Origin: Puffinus mauretanicus | Lineage: Eukaryota; Chordata; Aves; Procellariiformes; Procellariidae | Direction: 5' to 3' | Assembly (NCBI GenBank): GCA_023333565.1 | Contig: JAJKFH010000560.1 | Coordinates: forward strand, 1-64,000 | Length of the DNA: 64,000 nucleotides | Shown: piece by piece, positions 53,001 through 61,356 of the stretch | Layout of the letters: each line of letters opens with the position of its first letter | How positions within the stretch are numbered: position 1 is the first letter of the stretch | Translations under genes and position numbers: made by a program | Notes under the pieces: model-generated | What the model was told of the DNA's origin: nothing | The model's input: only the letters and a program-made list of their open reading frames with translations | The model's database searches: none

Positions 53001-54899
53001 GAAAACAGGTACTGAAATGGGAAAATCAGAACTAAAGGGACAGAGGAAAGAAATGGTCTGACCACAGACTATATAAGTGATCAAAAGCAACGTTCCTTTG
53101 AAGGAAAATCCTTCTACAAGAGCACACTAGACAGGGGCACAGAAAGCCAAGTGGAGGAGGAATGAGATTAGCAGTGAACTTGGAACAGTCTTCAAGCACT
53201 GAATGAAGCTTGACAAGGAGCACAGCAGCAGCAGCTGCCACCAGAGAGCTGTCAGGGATGGGACAGTAACAATACCAAGACAAACATACGGGAACTCCAA
53301 ACTGCCTCATTCCAAACACAGAAAACACCGCTCCAAGGGAGAGCTAAGTTTACGCAACTTGGTTCAGAAGGCAAGGAGGGGACAAAAAAAGAGAAGCTAT
53401 AAATACAGAAAGACTACAAAGAGGGAGCTATCTGTACAGAAGATGATAAAGTGATAGTTTAGGGCGTGCTGAGACTTCTGACGAGCAAGAGAGCAAGAAT
53501 ACCTCCCACCGCCCTCTTTCAGGCCCTGGGCTCCATAGCAAGAACAACAGACACTGCAAGCAAAGAGCTGCAAAGAAGTCTGGCTGAAAAGGGGCTTCTG
53601 TCCTAAGTAAAAATATGCTGGGTATTTTTAAGGTAGAGACTGAGGCACATCACAGCGCTCTGTTCCCATTCTGTTGTTTAATGTTTGCGTGAGCAACTCC
53701 CAGTAACTTGCATCCAGGGTTCAGCTGGCCAAGGATCCCTCTAGATAGTCAATGTTAATTTCAATCGCTCAGCAATAATCATCACGATAAAGCTGACGCT
53801 TAACTAGCATTTTTAGAAGAAAGAACAATTCAATAATTTTAGTCCCATTGACCAAAACAACCAACATCTCTGGATACATATGTTTCTAGCCTATTTCAAG
53901 AGACCTGGGTTTGTTCTTCGTGATTTGTGATCCAGGTTCTGGACAGCCATGAGTGAAAACTGTTAAGCAGATCACTGATACAGAGGAACAGTTTAGCACT
54001 GACTAATTAAGATGATGAGCTGACCACAGATAATGAGTTGTCACAGATCAAAACCTTCCCAGCTCTCCAGGTTTGTACACACTGATCTAGAAAAGACACA
54101 ATGGCTGGAATTCGGAATTAGCCTCGTAAGAGAACTCAAGACTACAAGTGAACAGTAATTCACCAGTGCATTTACTTAGATCTGCACTGGAATTTTTCCA
54201 CTAGCAATCCTCCAATAACAGCAGGTACCTTCCTAGACGACCCAATCTCCTCAAAAACTGATCATGGGTATCAGGGATTAAGTTAGATTACCCCAATAAT
54301 CTTACTTCTGGCCTTAAAAAGGCTTCCTGTGCTGCCTGCCATTTAGGCAGCAAAAGCACCAAACAAGACTCGCCAGCAAAGCCTGACAAACCCGCCAGGC
54401 TCCCAAGAACCCCAGGACACGCACCACAGCTATACAGCCACCTCAAGAAAGCACTGGGAGCTCAAGCTTCCTTAAACCACTGTATCAGCTGTTGCAATCA
54501 CACGGCCGGGCTGACCGGGAAACTGAGTCAGCTGAGCTCAGAGAGAGCAGCCGGGGGGGCGGAGGACCAAATGCCTGCTCAGGCAAGGGGTGAAGAGGGG
54601 ACAGCGCCTCAAAAACGCCGCTGTCGGCTCTTTTCCCCACTGCCACGCAGCCCCTCGCCTCCCCACCGGCCCTCCGCCCTCACACCAGCCGAGCTTTCTC
54701 CTCAGCCCGCCGGCCGGGCCTTCCCCTCAGTATGGGGGGTGTCCGCCTCGGAGCCCCGCCACCACTCACCCTCCAGGCTCTCACACTGCACCAGGTTCAC
54801 GTAGTCACCTTGCCGGAGCACTCCCGCCTTAAAACCGCGTACCAATCCTTCCAGGTAGCCGTTATCCACGTTAAAATATAGCTCGGGGAAAGACGACAT
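19847..54899 (-). CDS. ATP6V0D1: V-type proton ATPase subunit d 1
   Basis: Subunit d of the membrane V0 sector. It caps the rotating c-ring and couples it to the V1 central stalk in vacuolar proton pumps of lysosomes, endosomes and secretory vesicles. Eight coding exons on the - strand: 54899-54770, 44277-44106, 29520-29342, 26282-26203, 22388-22311, 21677-21501, 20559-20482 and 20008-19847 (stop TAA). All splice sites are GT-AG and phases join cleanly, giving 351 aa, the same length as the mammalian protein. Recognisable stretches are [17 protein letters not shown] (N-term), [51 protein letters not shown] and the end [16 protein letters not shown]. The ATG at 54899 has a strong GCCGCC context. 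Introns total about 34 kb. Confidence 0.97.
20482..20559 (-). CDS. ATP6V0D1: ATP6V0D1 coding exon 7
   Basis: 78 nt, phase 0 at both ends, residues 273-298 ([10 protein letters not shown] through RFFEHE). Acceptor is CCCGCAG, donor GTGAGT. Confidence 0.95.
21501..21677 (-). CDS. ATP6V0D1: ATP6V0D1 coding exon 6
   Basis: 177 nt, phase 0, residues 214-272, with [19 protein letters not shown] and [18 protein letters not shown]. Acceptor is TTTTCCCGCAG, donor GTGAGT. Confidence 0.95.
22311..22388 (-). CDS. ATP6V0D1: ATP6V0D1 coding exon 5
   Basis: 78 nt, phase 0, residues 188-213: [15 protein letters not shown] then [11 protein letters not shown]. Acceptor is TCTCTTCCAG, donor GTAGGT. Confidence 0.95.
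22389..26202 (-). other. ATP6V0D1 intron 4 (3.8 kb)
   Basis: Apart from the possible old LINE remnant at 24170-24600 and a C-rich/CA simple stretch near 25031-25050, nothing gene-like is seen in this intron. Confidence 0.6.
24170..24600 (-). mobile_element. Possible ancient CR1/L3-like LINE remnant
   Basis: Part of ATP6V0D1 intron 4 reads like the degenerate antisense of old amniote CR1/L3 elements, with phrases such as CCACATTTATCCATGTTGA and a stretch around 'ATTAAAAATGTGGAAAAATAG'-type wording. It is strongly decayed with no open reading frame. The assignment is from pattern memory only and could be wrong. Confidence 0.35.
26203..26282 (-). CDS. ATP6V0D1: ATP6V0D1 coding exon 4
   Basis: 80 nt, phase 1 in and phase 0 out, residues 161-187: [20 protein letters not shown] then IRNTLYK. 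Acceptor is TTTCAG, donor AAG|GTAAAT. Confidence 0.95.
29342..29520 (-). CDS. ATP6V0D1: ATP6V0D1 coding exon 3
   Basis: 179 nt, phase 2 in and phase 1 out, residues 101-161, with [20 protein letters not shown] and [20 protein letters not shown]. Acceptor is CCTTCCTCCAG, donor G|GTGAGC. Confidence 0.96.
29770..30075 (-). mobile_element. CR1 LINE, 3' fragment (proximal piece)
   Basis: In ATP6V0D1 intron 2 the + strand reads as the reverse complement of a CR1 3' region. It shows GGTTGGAAGGGACTTCTGGA, then the CTCTGCTCCAGTGTCTGACC-like block, then AGAGGAGCCTGGCTTCAAC and a CAAGGTAGCTG block, in the usual CR1 order. No coding frame remains. The orientation is the same as the host gene. Confidence 0.8.
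30523..30665 (-). mobile_element. CR1 LINE, continuing fragment
   Basis: The wording TTTGTGGCCTTTCTCTCCAG, CTGGGCACAGCACTCCAGGT and CAGTGCTCAGTAGAGGCG is the next CR1 block inward from the 3' end. It has the same orientation as the piece at 29770-30075, so both are probably one insertion separated by about 450 bp of other sequence. Confidence 0.75.
38886..38945. repeat. A/C-rich low-complexity tract
   Basis: Irregular (AAAC)n/(CCAA)n-type tract made only of A and C over about 60 bp, in ATP6V0D1 intron 2. Short open frames over it are artefacts. Confidence 0.85.
44106..44277 (-). CDS. ATP6V0D1: ATP6V0D1 coding exon 2
   Basis: 172 nt, phase 1 in and phase 2 out, residues 44-101: [20 protein letters not shown], then the conserved [20 protein letters not shown]. 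Acceptor is CTTTTTCAG, donor ATCAC|GTGAGT. Confidence 0.96.
45336..45379. repeat. A-rich / CA simple repeat
   Basis: An A-rich run, then seven C and a (CA)n stretch, then an A-rich run. Simple repeat in ATP6V0D1 intron 1. Confidence 0.85.
45850..45985 (+). mobile_element. Possible MIR-type SINE remnant
   Basis: The segment containing GCTACTTGCCCAACAACACA and then TTAACCTAGATCTCTGCTCC resembles the core and 3' half of the ancient amniote MIR SINE (a 'cttgccca..cacac..' block, then 'aaccc.ggtctc..gctcc'). It is short and diverged. Confidence 0.45.
54770..54899 (-). CDS. ATP6V0D1: ATP6V0D1 coding exon 1
   Basis: Encodes residues 1-43 and the first base of residue 44 (130 nt). The start ATG at 54899-54897 sits in GCCGCCATGT. 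Donor is G|GTGAGT. The open frame continues upstream without an ATG, so this ATG is the natural start. Confidence 0.95.
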
Positions 54900-54937
54900 G
54901 GCGGCGAGCGACAAGACGGGCGAACTACTCCGGCGCC

Positions 54938-54966
54938 TCACGTGACCCGCCCGGCGCTCACGTGAC
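54938..54966 (-). promoter_or_regulatory. ATP6V0D1: Two CLEAR/E-box motifs upstream of ATP6V0D1
   Basis: TCACGTGAC occurs at 54938-54946 and again at 54958-54966, exactly 20 bp apart, 39-67 bp upstream of the start codon. GTCACGTGAC-type motifs bind TFEB/TFE3/MITF (the CLEAR network), and V-ATPase subunit genes are known members. Each motif also reads as GTCACGTGA on the gene strand. Function is inferred from motif, place and gene. Confidence 0.75.
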
Positions 54967-55070
54967 GCTGCGCGCGCGTGTGTGTGTCGTTCCCCGTTCC
55001 CGGCAGGCAGTGCGAGGGCGGGAAGCGCCTGAGGAGATGGCGGTTGGGAGCGGGATGGCGGCGCACCGAC

Positions 55071-55172
55071 AGCCGCGGGGACGGCGGTCCCGGGGCCACG
55101 AAGGGGGAGTAGCGGCCGCCATCGCGGCCGCTACTCCCCCTTCGTGGCCCCGGGACCGCCGTCCCCGCGGCT
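55071..55172. repeat. Perfect 49-bp inverted repeat, 4-nt loop
   Basis: Left arm 55071-55119 and right arm 55124-55172 are exact reverse complements over 49 bp. They are separated only by CATC (55120-55123). The next outer pair (55070 and 55173) does not match. Each arm ends at the loop with GCGGCCGC. The structure lies in the CpG island about 170 bp upstream of the ATP6V0D1 start. It could be a real hairpin or cruciform, or a fold-back error in sequencing or assembly. Confidence 0.97.
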
Positions 55173-55741
55173 CCCGGACCCCCTCAGCGCCGCACTCCCC
55201 TGTGAGCCCTCCTCCATCCCCATGGAGCGGGTTGAAACCCCCCCCTCAACCAAGCCCTCACCCTGCGTTAAGCCTGAGGTTCGCCTCCGGCACCCCTGAA
55301 AGCCCGGCTTTGAGTTTTTAGGGCTTTTCACGTGTTTTATCCCCTGAGTGCGCCTTGTGGCGTATGGGTTAGTGGTGGAGGAGGTGATGCTTGGTGCTGG
55401 CTGTGCGGGTACCCCCTTGGTCACTGATTCCTTGGGGTCGACAGCTTGCAGGGTCCCTGGGTGTAAAGCACCCTGGGCCACCATGAGCGATACCGGCAGG
55501 AGAAGACAAAATGTCACCTCCTGGGGCACCCCTCCTGCTGAGAGGCCACTCATCTAGCCGGGAAGGGCCCTGCAGGAGCTGCTCTGGAAACAAAATAAGC
55601 TCATTTTGTTTTACGTGGAGGTGTCCTGGACTCTTGGCTGTGGTGCAGGTACCGGCACCTTGCTGCTACCCCTCTCCCCTGAGATCCCAAGCGGACGCAT
55701 TGAACCATTCCCACTCGGCGATGGCTTTTGCTAACGTCTGG
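55173..55741. other. Intergenic stretch between ATP6V0D1 CpG island and AGRP 3' end
   Basis: About 570 bp. Short frames exist on both strands but none has a recognisable domain or splice context. I see nothing further. Confidence 0.5.
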
Positions 55742-55747
55742 TTTATT
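55742..55747 (-). terminator. AGRP: AGRP poly(A) signal
   Basis: AATAAA on the - strand, 62 bp after the AGRP stop, giving a short 3' UTR ending near 55725. Confidence 0.8.
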
Positions 55748-55809
55748 AGAGCTGCAGAGGAGGAGGTGGCACATGTGGGCAAGGAGCAGGCAGCCCCGCG
55801 GCATGGGCG

Positions 55810-56001
55810 CTAGTTCTTGCCGCAGGGGAAACTGGTGCTGATTTTCCTGCAGTAGCAAAAAGCGTTGAAGAAGCGGCAGTAGCAGGTGGCGCAGGGGTCG
55901 CAGCAGGGGACCTGATGCCCGAGGCAGGACTCCAGGAGGCGGACACAGCGGCGGGGGGAGCGCTCTTCGCGGCCCACAACTTGCAGTTCTGTGGACGATG
56001 C
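55810..56001 (-). CDS. AGRP: AGRP coding exon 3 (cysteine-knot domain)
   Basis: Encodes the proprotein cleavage site and the whole ten-cysteine domain (CVRLLESCLGHQVPCCDPCA, then TCYCRFFNAFCYCRK), ending FPCGKN. The acceptor is a tandem CAGCAG: use of the first AG adds one glutamine (exon from 56004). Confidence 0.94.
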   Translation of the reverse strand, partial: ASSTELQVVGREERSPRRCVRLLESCLGHQVPCCDPCATCYCRFFNAFCYCRKISTSFPCGKN

Positions 56002-56897
56002 CTGCTGGAGAGAGAGGAGGAAGAGGAGGGAAAGAGTTGGTGCTGGACCACTATGCCAGCAATAAAGAACTGCGTGGGAGAGAGGCAAGAATGGCTGCGC
56101 TTGAGGTTAATTAAAAGGATTGCAGGAATGCGGGCTTGGACCACCCGCCCTTGAGTGCCAGAGCCCCTTGCAGCTCTGGGCAGGCTCAGCTCGTCCCAGC
56201 CCTGGCGACCAACAGATACTCCCTTCCCAGGCAGCACCATGTTGGGCTCCAACCCCTCCCTGGCCCCAGGGGCGCAGAGAAGGCTGCTGTAGCCTGAGGC
56301 CACCCCGCACTTCGGGGTGTCTATAAGAAAGCTCAGGGGGTGTTACCTGCGGATCCAGCATGCCACCTCTCTGCACGAGGTCACCGTCGGCTTCTTGGAC
56401 CTCCAGGGCCATCTGCTCAAACCCCAGCCTGGGGAGAGCTCCTGCGAGATACGGAGAGGCTGGACAAGGAGGTTGCTGGGGGGCCTGCTCTGATTCTGCT
56501 CCCCATGGTCGTGTGTGTGTCCCCCAAAAAAAGCCCGCCACTCCCCGCGGGTTGCCAGGGCAGCAGGAGGGAGGAGGCTGCTCTCACAGCGGCAGGAGAA
56601 GCTGCGCTGCTTTAAGGGGATGTGACCCTGGGCATGGGTCCCCACATCTATTTTGGGGGCCCAGGCATGCCAGCGAGCGGCTGGTGGGGGGCAGCAGGAG
56701 AGCAGGGGGCTGCAGGACTCACCCGCCGGCTCTGCAGACACCTCCTTGACTTTCCGTAGCAGGCTGGCGTAGCGGGCTCTGTCCGTCCCCTCCAGCCCGC
56801 CGCTCGCCTTCTGCAGGTGGCCGCGGCCCAGGTCAGTGGTGAGGACAGCCTGGATCCCCTGCAGCAGCCCGCAGCACAGCAGCAGCATGTTCAGCAT
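55810..56897 (-). CDS. AGRP: Agouti-related protein (AGRP)
   Basis: Secreted neuropeptide antagonist/inverse agonist of melanocortin receptors MC3R and MC4R, which promotes feeding. Coding exons on - are 56897-56723, 56441-56347 and 56001-55810 (stop TAG), GT-AG throughout, 153 aa (154 if the tandem acceptor is used one CAG earlier). The N-terminus MLNMLLLCCGLLQGIQA is a signal peptide. The pro-region is acidic and glutamine/leucine rich. The basic site REER|S (cleavage after R104) precedes the cysteine-knot domain C109 onward, which has ten cysteines in the AGRP pattern and the receptor-binding RFFNAF loop. The start ATG has context ACCATGC; the next in-frame ATG at 56888 would cut the signal peptide. 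It sits next to ATP6V0D1 as in human. Confidence 0.95.
56347..56441 (-). CDS. AGRP: AGRP coding exon 2
   Basis: 95 nt, phase 1 in and phase 0 out, residues 59-90, pro-region (ALPRLGFEQMALEVQEADGD then LVQRGGMLDPQ). Acceptor is TATCTCGCAG, donor CAG|GTAACA. Confidence 0.88.
56723..56897 (-). CDS. AGRP: AGRP coding exon 1 (signal peptide)
   Basis: 175 nt, residues 1-58 and one base of 59: hydrophobic signal peptide then pro-region (DRARYASLLRKVKEVSAEPA). Donor is G|GTGAGT. A pyrimidine-rich acceptor (CCCCTCTGCGCAG) ends 16 nt before the ATG, so this is probably the second transcribed exon. Confidence 0.9.
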
Positions 56898-56913
56898 GGT
56901 CCCGGGGGACAAC

Positions 56914-57320
56914 CTGCGCAGAGGGGTCCCGGCCAGCGTCAGCCCGGCCTGGCCCCCGCCTCCACCCCGCCGCCGTCACCCCCCGAGCAGCGCCGCATTG
57001 GCGAGGGGTGGCCTCTGCCAGCGCAGCCACCGCGCCGGGCTGTTTGCTTTCTTGGACTTGGGAGCCTTTCTCGGGCCACCTTGTGCCTGGGAGCTTCATG
57101 TGGACCCTCCAGAGCTAACGCACGTGCCGTGGGGCACCCCGCATGCGGGGACATTCATGATCTCACCGCGGAGGGGGGTGTGCAGCAGAGGATGGACTGA
57201 GATGACAGCCAGCACTGGGATCTCACGAGGTCCCCGAGTACCACCAGAGAGGCAGCTGTGCACCCGCCAGCAGCTCCATCCCCGTGCCCTTTTCCATGGC
57301 AGTGCCAAGGGCAGCACGGC
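56914..57320 (-). promoter_or_regulatory. AGRP: AGRP 5' flank, possible noncoding exon 1
   Basis: An acceptor-like site just upstream of the start exon implies a noncoding first exon, as in mammals. A candidate donor G|GTGAGA lies at 57167/57166 on the - strand. No TATA box was recognised here. The LTR begins at 57321, so the promoter proper either lies in this ~400 bp or overlaps the LTR. Confidence 0.35.
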
Positions 57321-58488
57321 CGTATTGGGTTTGCGTGGCCAGGTTTTGGTAACGGGGCTACAGGGGTGGCTTCTGTGAGAAGCTGCCAGAAGCTTCCCCC
57401 AGGTCCGACAGAGCCAATGCCAGCCGGCTCCAAGACAGACCCGCTGCTGGCCGAGGCCGAGCCCATCAGTGACGGTGGTAGCGCCTCTGGGATAACGTAT
57501 TTAAGAAGAGGGAAAAACCTGCTGCGCAACAGCAGCCAGAGAGAGGAGTGAGAATATGTGAGAGAAGCAGCCCTGCAGACACCAAGGTCAGAGGAGAAGG
57601 AGGGGGAGGAGGTGCTCCAGGCACCGGAGCAGAGATTCCCCTGCAGCCCCTGGTGAAGACCATGGTGGGGTAGGCTGTCCCCCTGCAGCCCATGGAGGTC
57701 CACGGTGCAGCACATATCCACCTGCAGCCCATGGAGGTCCACGGTGGAGCAGATATCCACCTGCAGCCCGTGGAGGTCCACGGTGGAGCAGATATCCCCC
57801 TGCAGCCCGTGGAGGACCCCATGCTGGAGCAGGGGGATGCCTGAAGGAGGCTGTGACCCCGTGGGAAGCCCGTGCTGGAGCAGGCTCCTGGCAGGACCTG
57901 TGGCCCCATGGAGAGGAGCCCAGGCTGGAACAGGTTTGCTAGCAGGACTTGTGACCCCGTGGGGGACCCACCTCTGTTCCTGAAGGACTGCACCCTGTGG
58001 AAGGGACCCACGCTGGAGCAGTTCATGAAGAACTGCAGCCCGTGGGAAGGACTCGTGTTGGAGAAGTTTGTGGAGGACTGTGTCCCATGGGAGGGACCCC
58101 ACGCTGGAGCAGGGGAAGAGAGTGAGGAGGAACGGCAGAGACAACATGTGAGGAACTGACCGCAACCCCCATTCCTCGTCCCCCTGCGCCGCTCAGGGTG
58201 AGGAGGTAGAGAAAAATCGGGAGTGAAGTTGGGCCTGGGAAGAAGGGAGGGCTGGGGGGAAGGTGTTTTAAGATTTGGTTTTATTTCTCATTACCCTACT
58301 CTGATTTGATTGGTAAAAAATTAAACTAATTTCCCCAAGTCAAGTCTGTATTGCCCATGATGGTAATTGCTGAGTGATCTCTCCCTGTCCTTATCTCGGC
58401 CCACGAGCCTTCTGTTGTATCTTCCCTCCCCTGTCCAGTGACAGAGTGGCTCTGGTGGGCACTGGGCCGGGGTCAGCTCACCACCACA
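57321..58488 (+). mobile_element. Avian endogenous-retrovirus LTR, likely solo
   Basis: A ~1.17 kb block matches a high-copy avian LTR by its wording. It begins near GTATTGGGTTTGCGTGGCC, has a TATTTAAG TATA-like box at 57498, and carries a GC-rich tandem-repeat centre. Later come GAACTGACCGCAACCCCCAT, a GGTGTTTTAAGATTTGGTTT segment, CTCATTACCCTACTCTGATT and ACGAGCCTTCTGTTGTATC. It ends near CACCACCACA. No gag, pol or env sequence flanks it, so it is probably a solo LTR. The polyadenylation hexamer region is A-only (TGGTAAAAAATT) and probably decayed. Target-site duplications were not clear. Exact family name not assigned. Confidence 0.75.
57641..57838 (+). repeat. 39-bp minisatellite inside the LTR
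   Basis: CTGCAGCCC(A/G)TGGAGG(T)-type units start at 57641, 57683, 57722, 57761 and 57800, with spacings 42, 39, 39 and 39 bp. Looser related units (GCTGGAGCAG...CCCGTGGGA) continue to about 58110. Because 39 is divisible by 3, long frames run through it, but no retroviral protein is recognisable. Confidence 0.85.
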
Positions 58489-61356
58489 ACCGATGGCCCA
58501 GCACCTCCCTGCTCCTGGTCCAGCTCCTCTGTAACGCCTCCCTCCCCCAGCCCCGCTTTCTCCCCCCGCCCTTGAGCCATGTTTCCGCGCCCAGCCCGAC
58601 GGGCAGGTTTGCAACGCGGCAGGCAGGAGCCCGGGGAACGGGCAGGAGCGACGTTACGTGGTCGAAACACCAGAGACCTCCTGCCCGTGGCAGCTGGAGC
58701 AGCTCCAACAGAAATCTCCCCAAAATGCCCTGGGAAACGACAAACTGCTTTGCTACAACTCCTTTTGCAACCAAACCGCAGGGTTTGGGGACAATAAACA
58801 AACGTGGAGCTTTGAGAAGATCTAGCGTAACGCGGAGGCTGGCAGCGAGAGCGGGCACGGGTGCGGTTTTGCTGAAGCACTGCAGTGATGGGCCGGGCTT
58901 TACGGCCAAGACCCTTCAGGGGGCTCCAGCCCCTCCGTGCCACCCAGTTACCTGAAAAACCCGCTGACGCTCGGCTGCACGTCTTCCGTGCTGGAAGCGT
59001 TGGGATGCAAAGCCCCCTCTGCCTGGGACATGGACACCGTCACCAGGAAATGTCCCCCCCAGTTGGACCAGCCGGGGGGTTTTCACCTCCCCCCAGTGCA
59101 GGGTCTGCTCCCCCCTCCCTGCCCGCGGGGGGATCCAGCAGAAGGGAGGAAGATGAAGGTGAAGCTGTAATGCAGAGAAGGCACAGCTGGGCGAGCTGAG
59201 CTGGGGGAGAGCAGATGCTGCAGGGTCAGGCCGTGGGCTTTGGGGGCCTGAAAGCTGTAAAAAGCAGGGGGGCTCTTAGGGAGGGGAACCCCCAGTCACT
59301 GCCGGCAGCCGAGTCCCATGAAACCCAGCGCCTGCTGCTTTGGCAGCCTTGGGGCTCCAGCCCTGGCTCCGGCAGTCCAGAGCTGTGCCGGCCATTCCAC
59401 ACCTCCCCATCCCCGCAAAACCGCCCAGCTCTTTGCCAGGAGAGACCCCTCCACGCCGTGGGGAGCCCCACGGCCGTGGGTATCGCGCCCCAAACACCCC
59501 CAGACCCTTCCCGTTGTAAGCACTGACCTCTCCGAGCGGAGAGGGGGCTTGCCGCTCGCTGCTCCACCGAGCTCGCTGGGAACGCCGCTACCGCTCTCTG
59601 CCTCGATGTCCTCCTCCCCACATGCTTACTGGAATTTATATCGGCTTTTTATTAATTAAGTGCTGCAGCCACATGACTCTGCTAACTACCAGGTAGGTGG
59701 GCTTCTCTGGAAACCGGGCTTTGTCTGGACAGAGAGGGAGCCGTCGGGGCGATGCGCGGGAGGGAGGACGCCTCTGTGCCCCGCTCGGCTGCTGTGGGGA
59801 GGAACGGATCCCCACTGGCCCCCAAACTCCCAAATTTCTTGGGAGTGATCCCCACCACCCTTCCAGGCCGCTTCCCTTTCCAGCTGTGCCTGAGCAGCAC
59901 CGAGGCTGCAGCCTGAGGACATCTAGTTCCCTGCTAGAGAAATACCAGGGCTACAGGCTCCTCGCCAAAGACACGCCGAGCTCTCTACCGGTTTTCAAAG
60001 GGAATATTGCCCACCCATAGCTCCTGGCAGGCACCCAGCCATAGCCCAGAGCCTCCACAACTCCTCCAACTCCTGACCGCTCGCCATCTGCAGGTTCTTC
60101 AGGCTCCCACCTGTGCTAACCTCATCTCTCATTCATGTATCCTTTGGAGAACCTGCAGCTCCCCAGAGCCAGCGGCTCTCAGAGGAGCTCCCGGGCGCCT
60201 CCCGGGCTCGACTCCACCGTGGGAAGGAAGGAACCGGCTGCTCGGTTCTCCCCAGCCCCGACGCTGGCTTTCACAGCCATCTTATGTGGCTCCTTGAGCT
60301 TCTCTGTGCAGAGGCCTTTGAGGGCCGCTCCAAAGCCCAAAGGGAGCTGCAGCCAGCCCGATGCAGCCGCAGTCACGGGGCCAGGCACTGGTGGAGGCGG
60401 CACCTCTGCAGCCTCTCACCGGCCAGGGCTGCAGGGAACGTGCGTTGTGGATGCAGCATCCCGGCGCACCACGTGCTTGTTCTTGCTTTTTCAACTGAGA
60501 GCTTCAAAGCAGCGTTGGCACGGGTACAACAGGGAATTGTGCAAAAGGGTACGGACCTGCAGCTGGGGTGCAGCACCCAGCACCCCATCAGGAGAAGGAT
60601 CTGACCCCGATCTCACTAGTGGAGAGGAACCAGGGTCAGCCAAAAGAGGTGGTGGGAGCTGCTGCTCACGGAGCCTCCACAGTCCCCTCCTGTACTGACA
60701 GCAGCAGATCTGAGAGCTGTTTGCCAGAAACCCCAGTGCCAGAAGCCAGAAAGGAATCACCTTTCCGTTCGAACCCCCAGATGCACACGCAGGGTGGCTA
60801 ATTGCCCGGGCGCCCAGCGTCCCAGGGGCTGCCAACTCCTCTGCTTCCCCGCCAGCATCGCCCTCCACCACCCTGCAGGCTGCCCACTCCCAGCTCTGCT
60901 GGGATCCTTTGGAAACGCCCGTGTCCTTGGGTGGCTTCAGCCCTGCAGGGAAATGGGGGGAGAAGACATGAGAGGGGTTCAGTTTCCAGCTGCAAGAAAC
61001 TGTTCAGCACCCGGCTGGGATGCCCACGCACAGCACCCAGCTGGGTCCCCCAATGCACAGCACCCAGCCAGGACCCCCCTGCACAGCACCCAGCTACCTC
61101 CTGCACCCCGCATGCCTGGATGAAGACTCATCCTGGGTTAGAGGCAGGTTTGGCAGCCCCCCTCTTCCCATTCCCAGTCCCATTCCCATTCCCGAAGCCC
61201 AGGCGGGTGCTGAGTGCCCCATCCAGCCCCATTCTTGTGGCAGGAGCTACTGTGCAGCTTGATCCTCCCGACTTCTCCATCCCCAGCTCCGGGGGGATCG
61301 GGTCCCCGGTCCGCGCTGCCCCCGGCCCCCCGCTGACGCCAGCCCCCGAGCGGGGC
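58489..61356. other. Intergenic region between LTR and SNRK-like gene
   Basis: About 2.9 kb with GC-rich frames on both strands that show no domain or splice-supported exon. It holds the four-copy repeat at 61005-61105. Nothing else is recognised. RIPOR1, which follows AGRP in human, was not found here. Confidence 0.55.
61005..61105 (+). repeat. Four-copy ~26-bp tandem repeat
   Basis: CAGCACCC(A/G)GC starts at 61005, 61031, 61058 and 61084 (spacing 26, 27, 26 bp). Confidence 0.85.

Larger units (their letters stand above)
44278..54769 (-). other. ATP6V0D1 intron 1 (10.5 kb)
   Basis: Besides the simple repeat and the possible MIR, I see no exon, RNA gene or mobile-element coding remnant on either strand. 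The 5' end of the intron lies in the CpG island. Confidence 0.6.
54540..55200. other. CpG island of ATP6V0D1 promoter
   Basis: Dense CpG sequence covers ATP6V0D1 exon 1, its TATA-less promoter and the flank that holds the perfect inverted repeat. It has the look of a housekeeping promoter and could fire in both directions. Boundaries are by eye. Confidence 0.7.

Noticed and set aside
54902..54941. Apparent 14-residue N-terminal extension of ATP6V0D1
   Set aside because: The upstream frame begins with GTG and not ATG, and lies in the CLEAR-motif promoter region. The ATG at 54899 has a strong Kozak context and gives the family length.
54962..55321. 119-aa + strand frame starting near the ATP6V0D1 CpG island, possible divergent gene
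   Set aside because: It runs straight through both arms of the perfect inverted repeat and has no recognisable domain. A divergent noncoding transcript remains possible but is not supported by sequence.
57155..58165. 336-aa - strand frame over the LTR
   Set aside because: It is antisense translation of the LTR's tandem repeats. No gag, pol or env features.
57311..58495. Target-site duplication around the LTR
   Set aside because: The five bases before the left edge (ACGGC) and after the right edge (ACCGA) match only partly, so the integration site cannot be fixed by eye.
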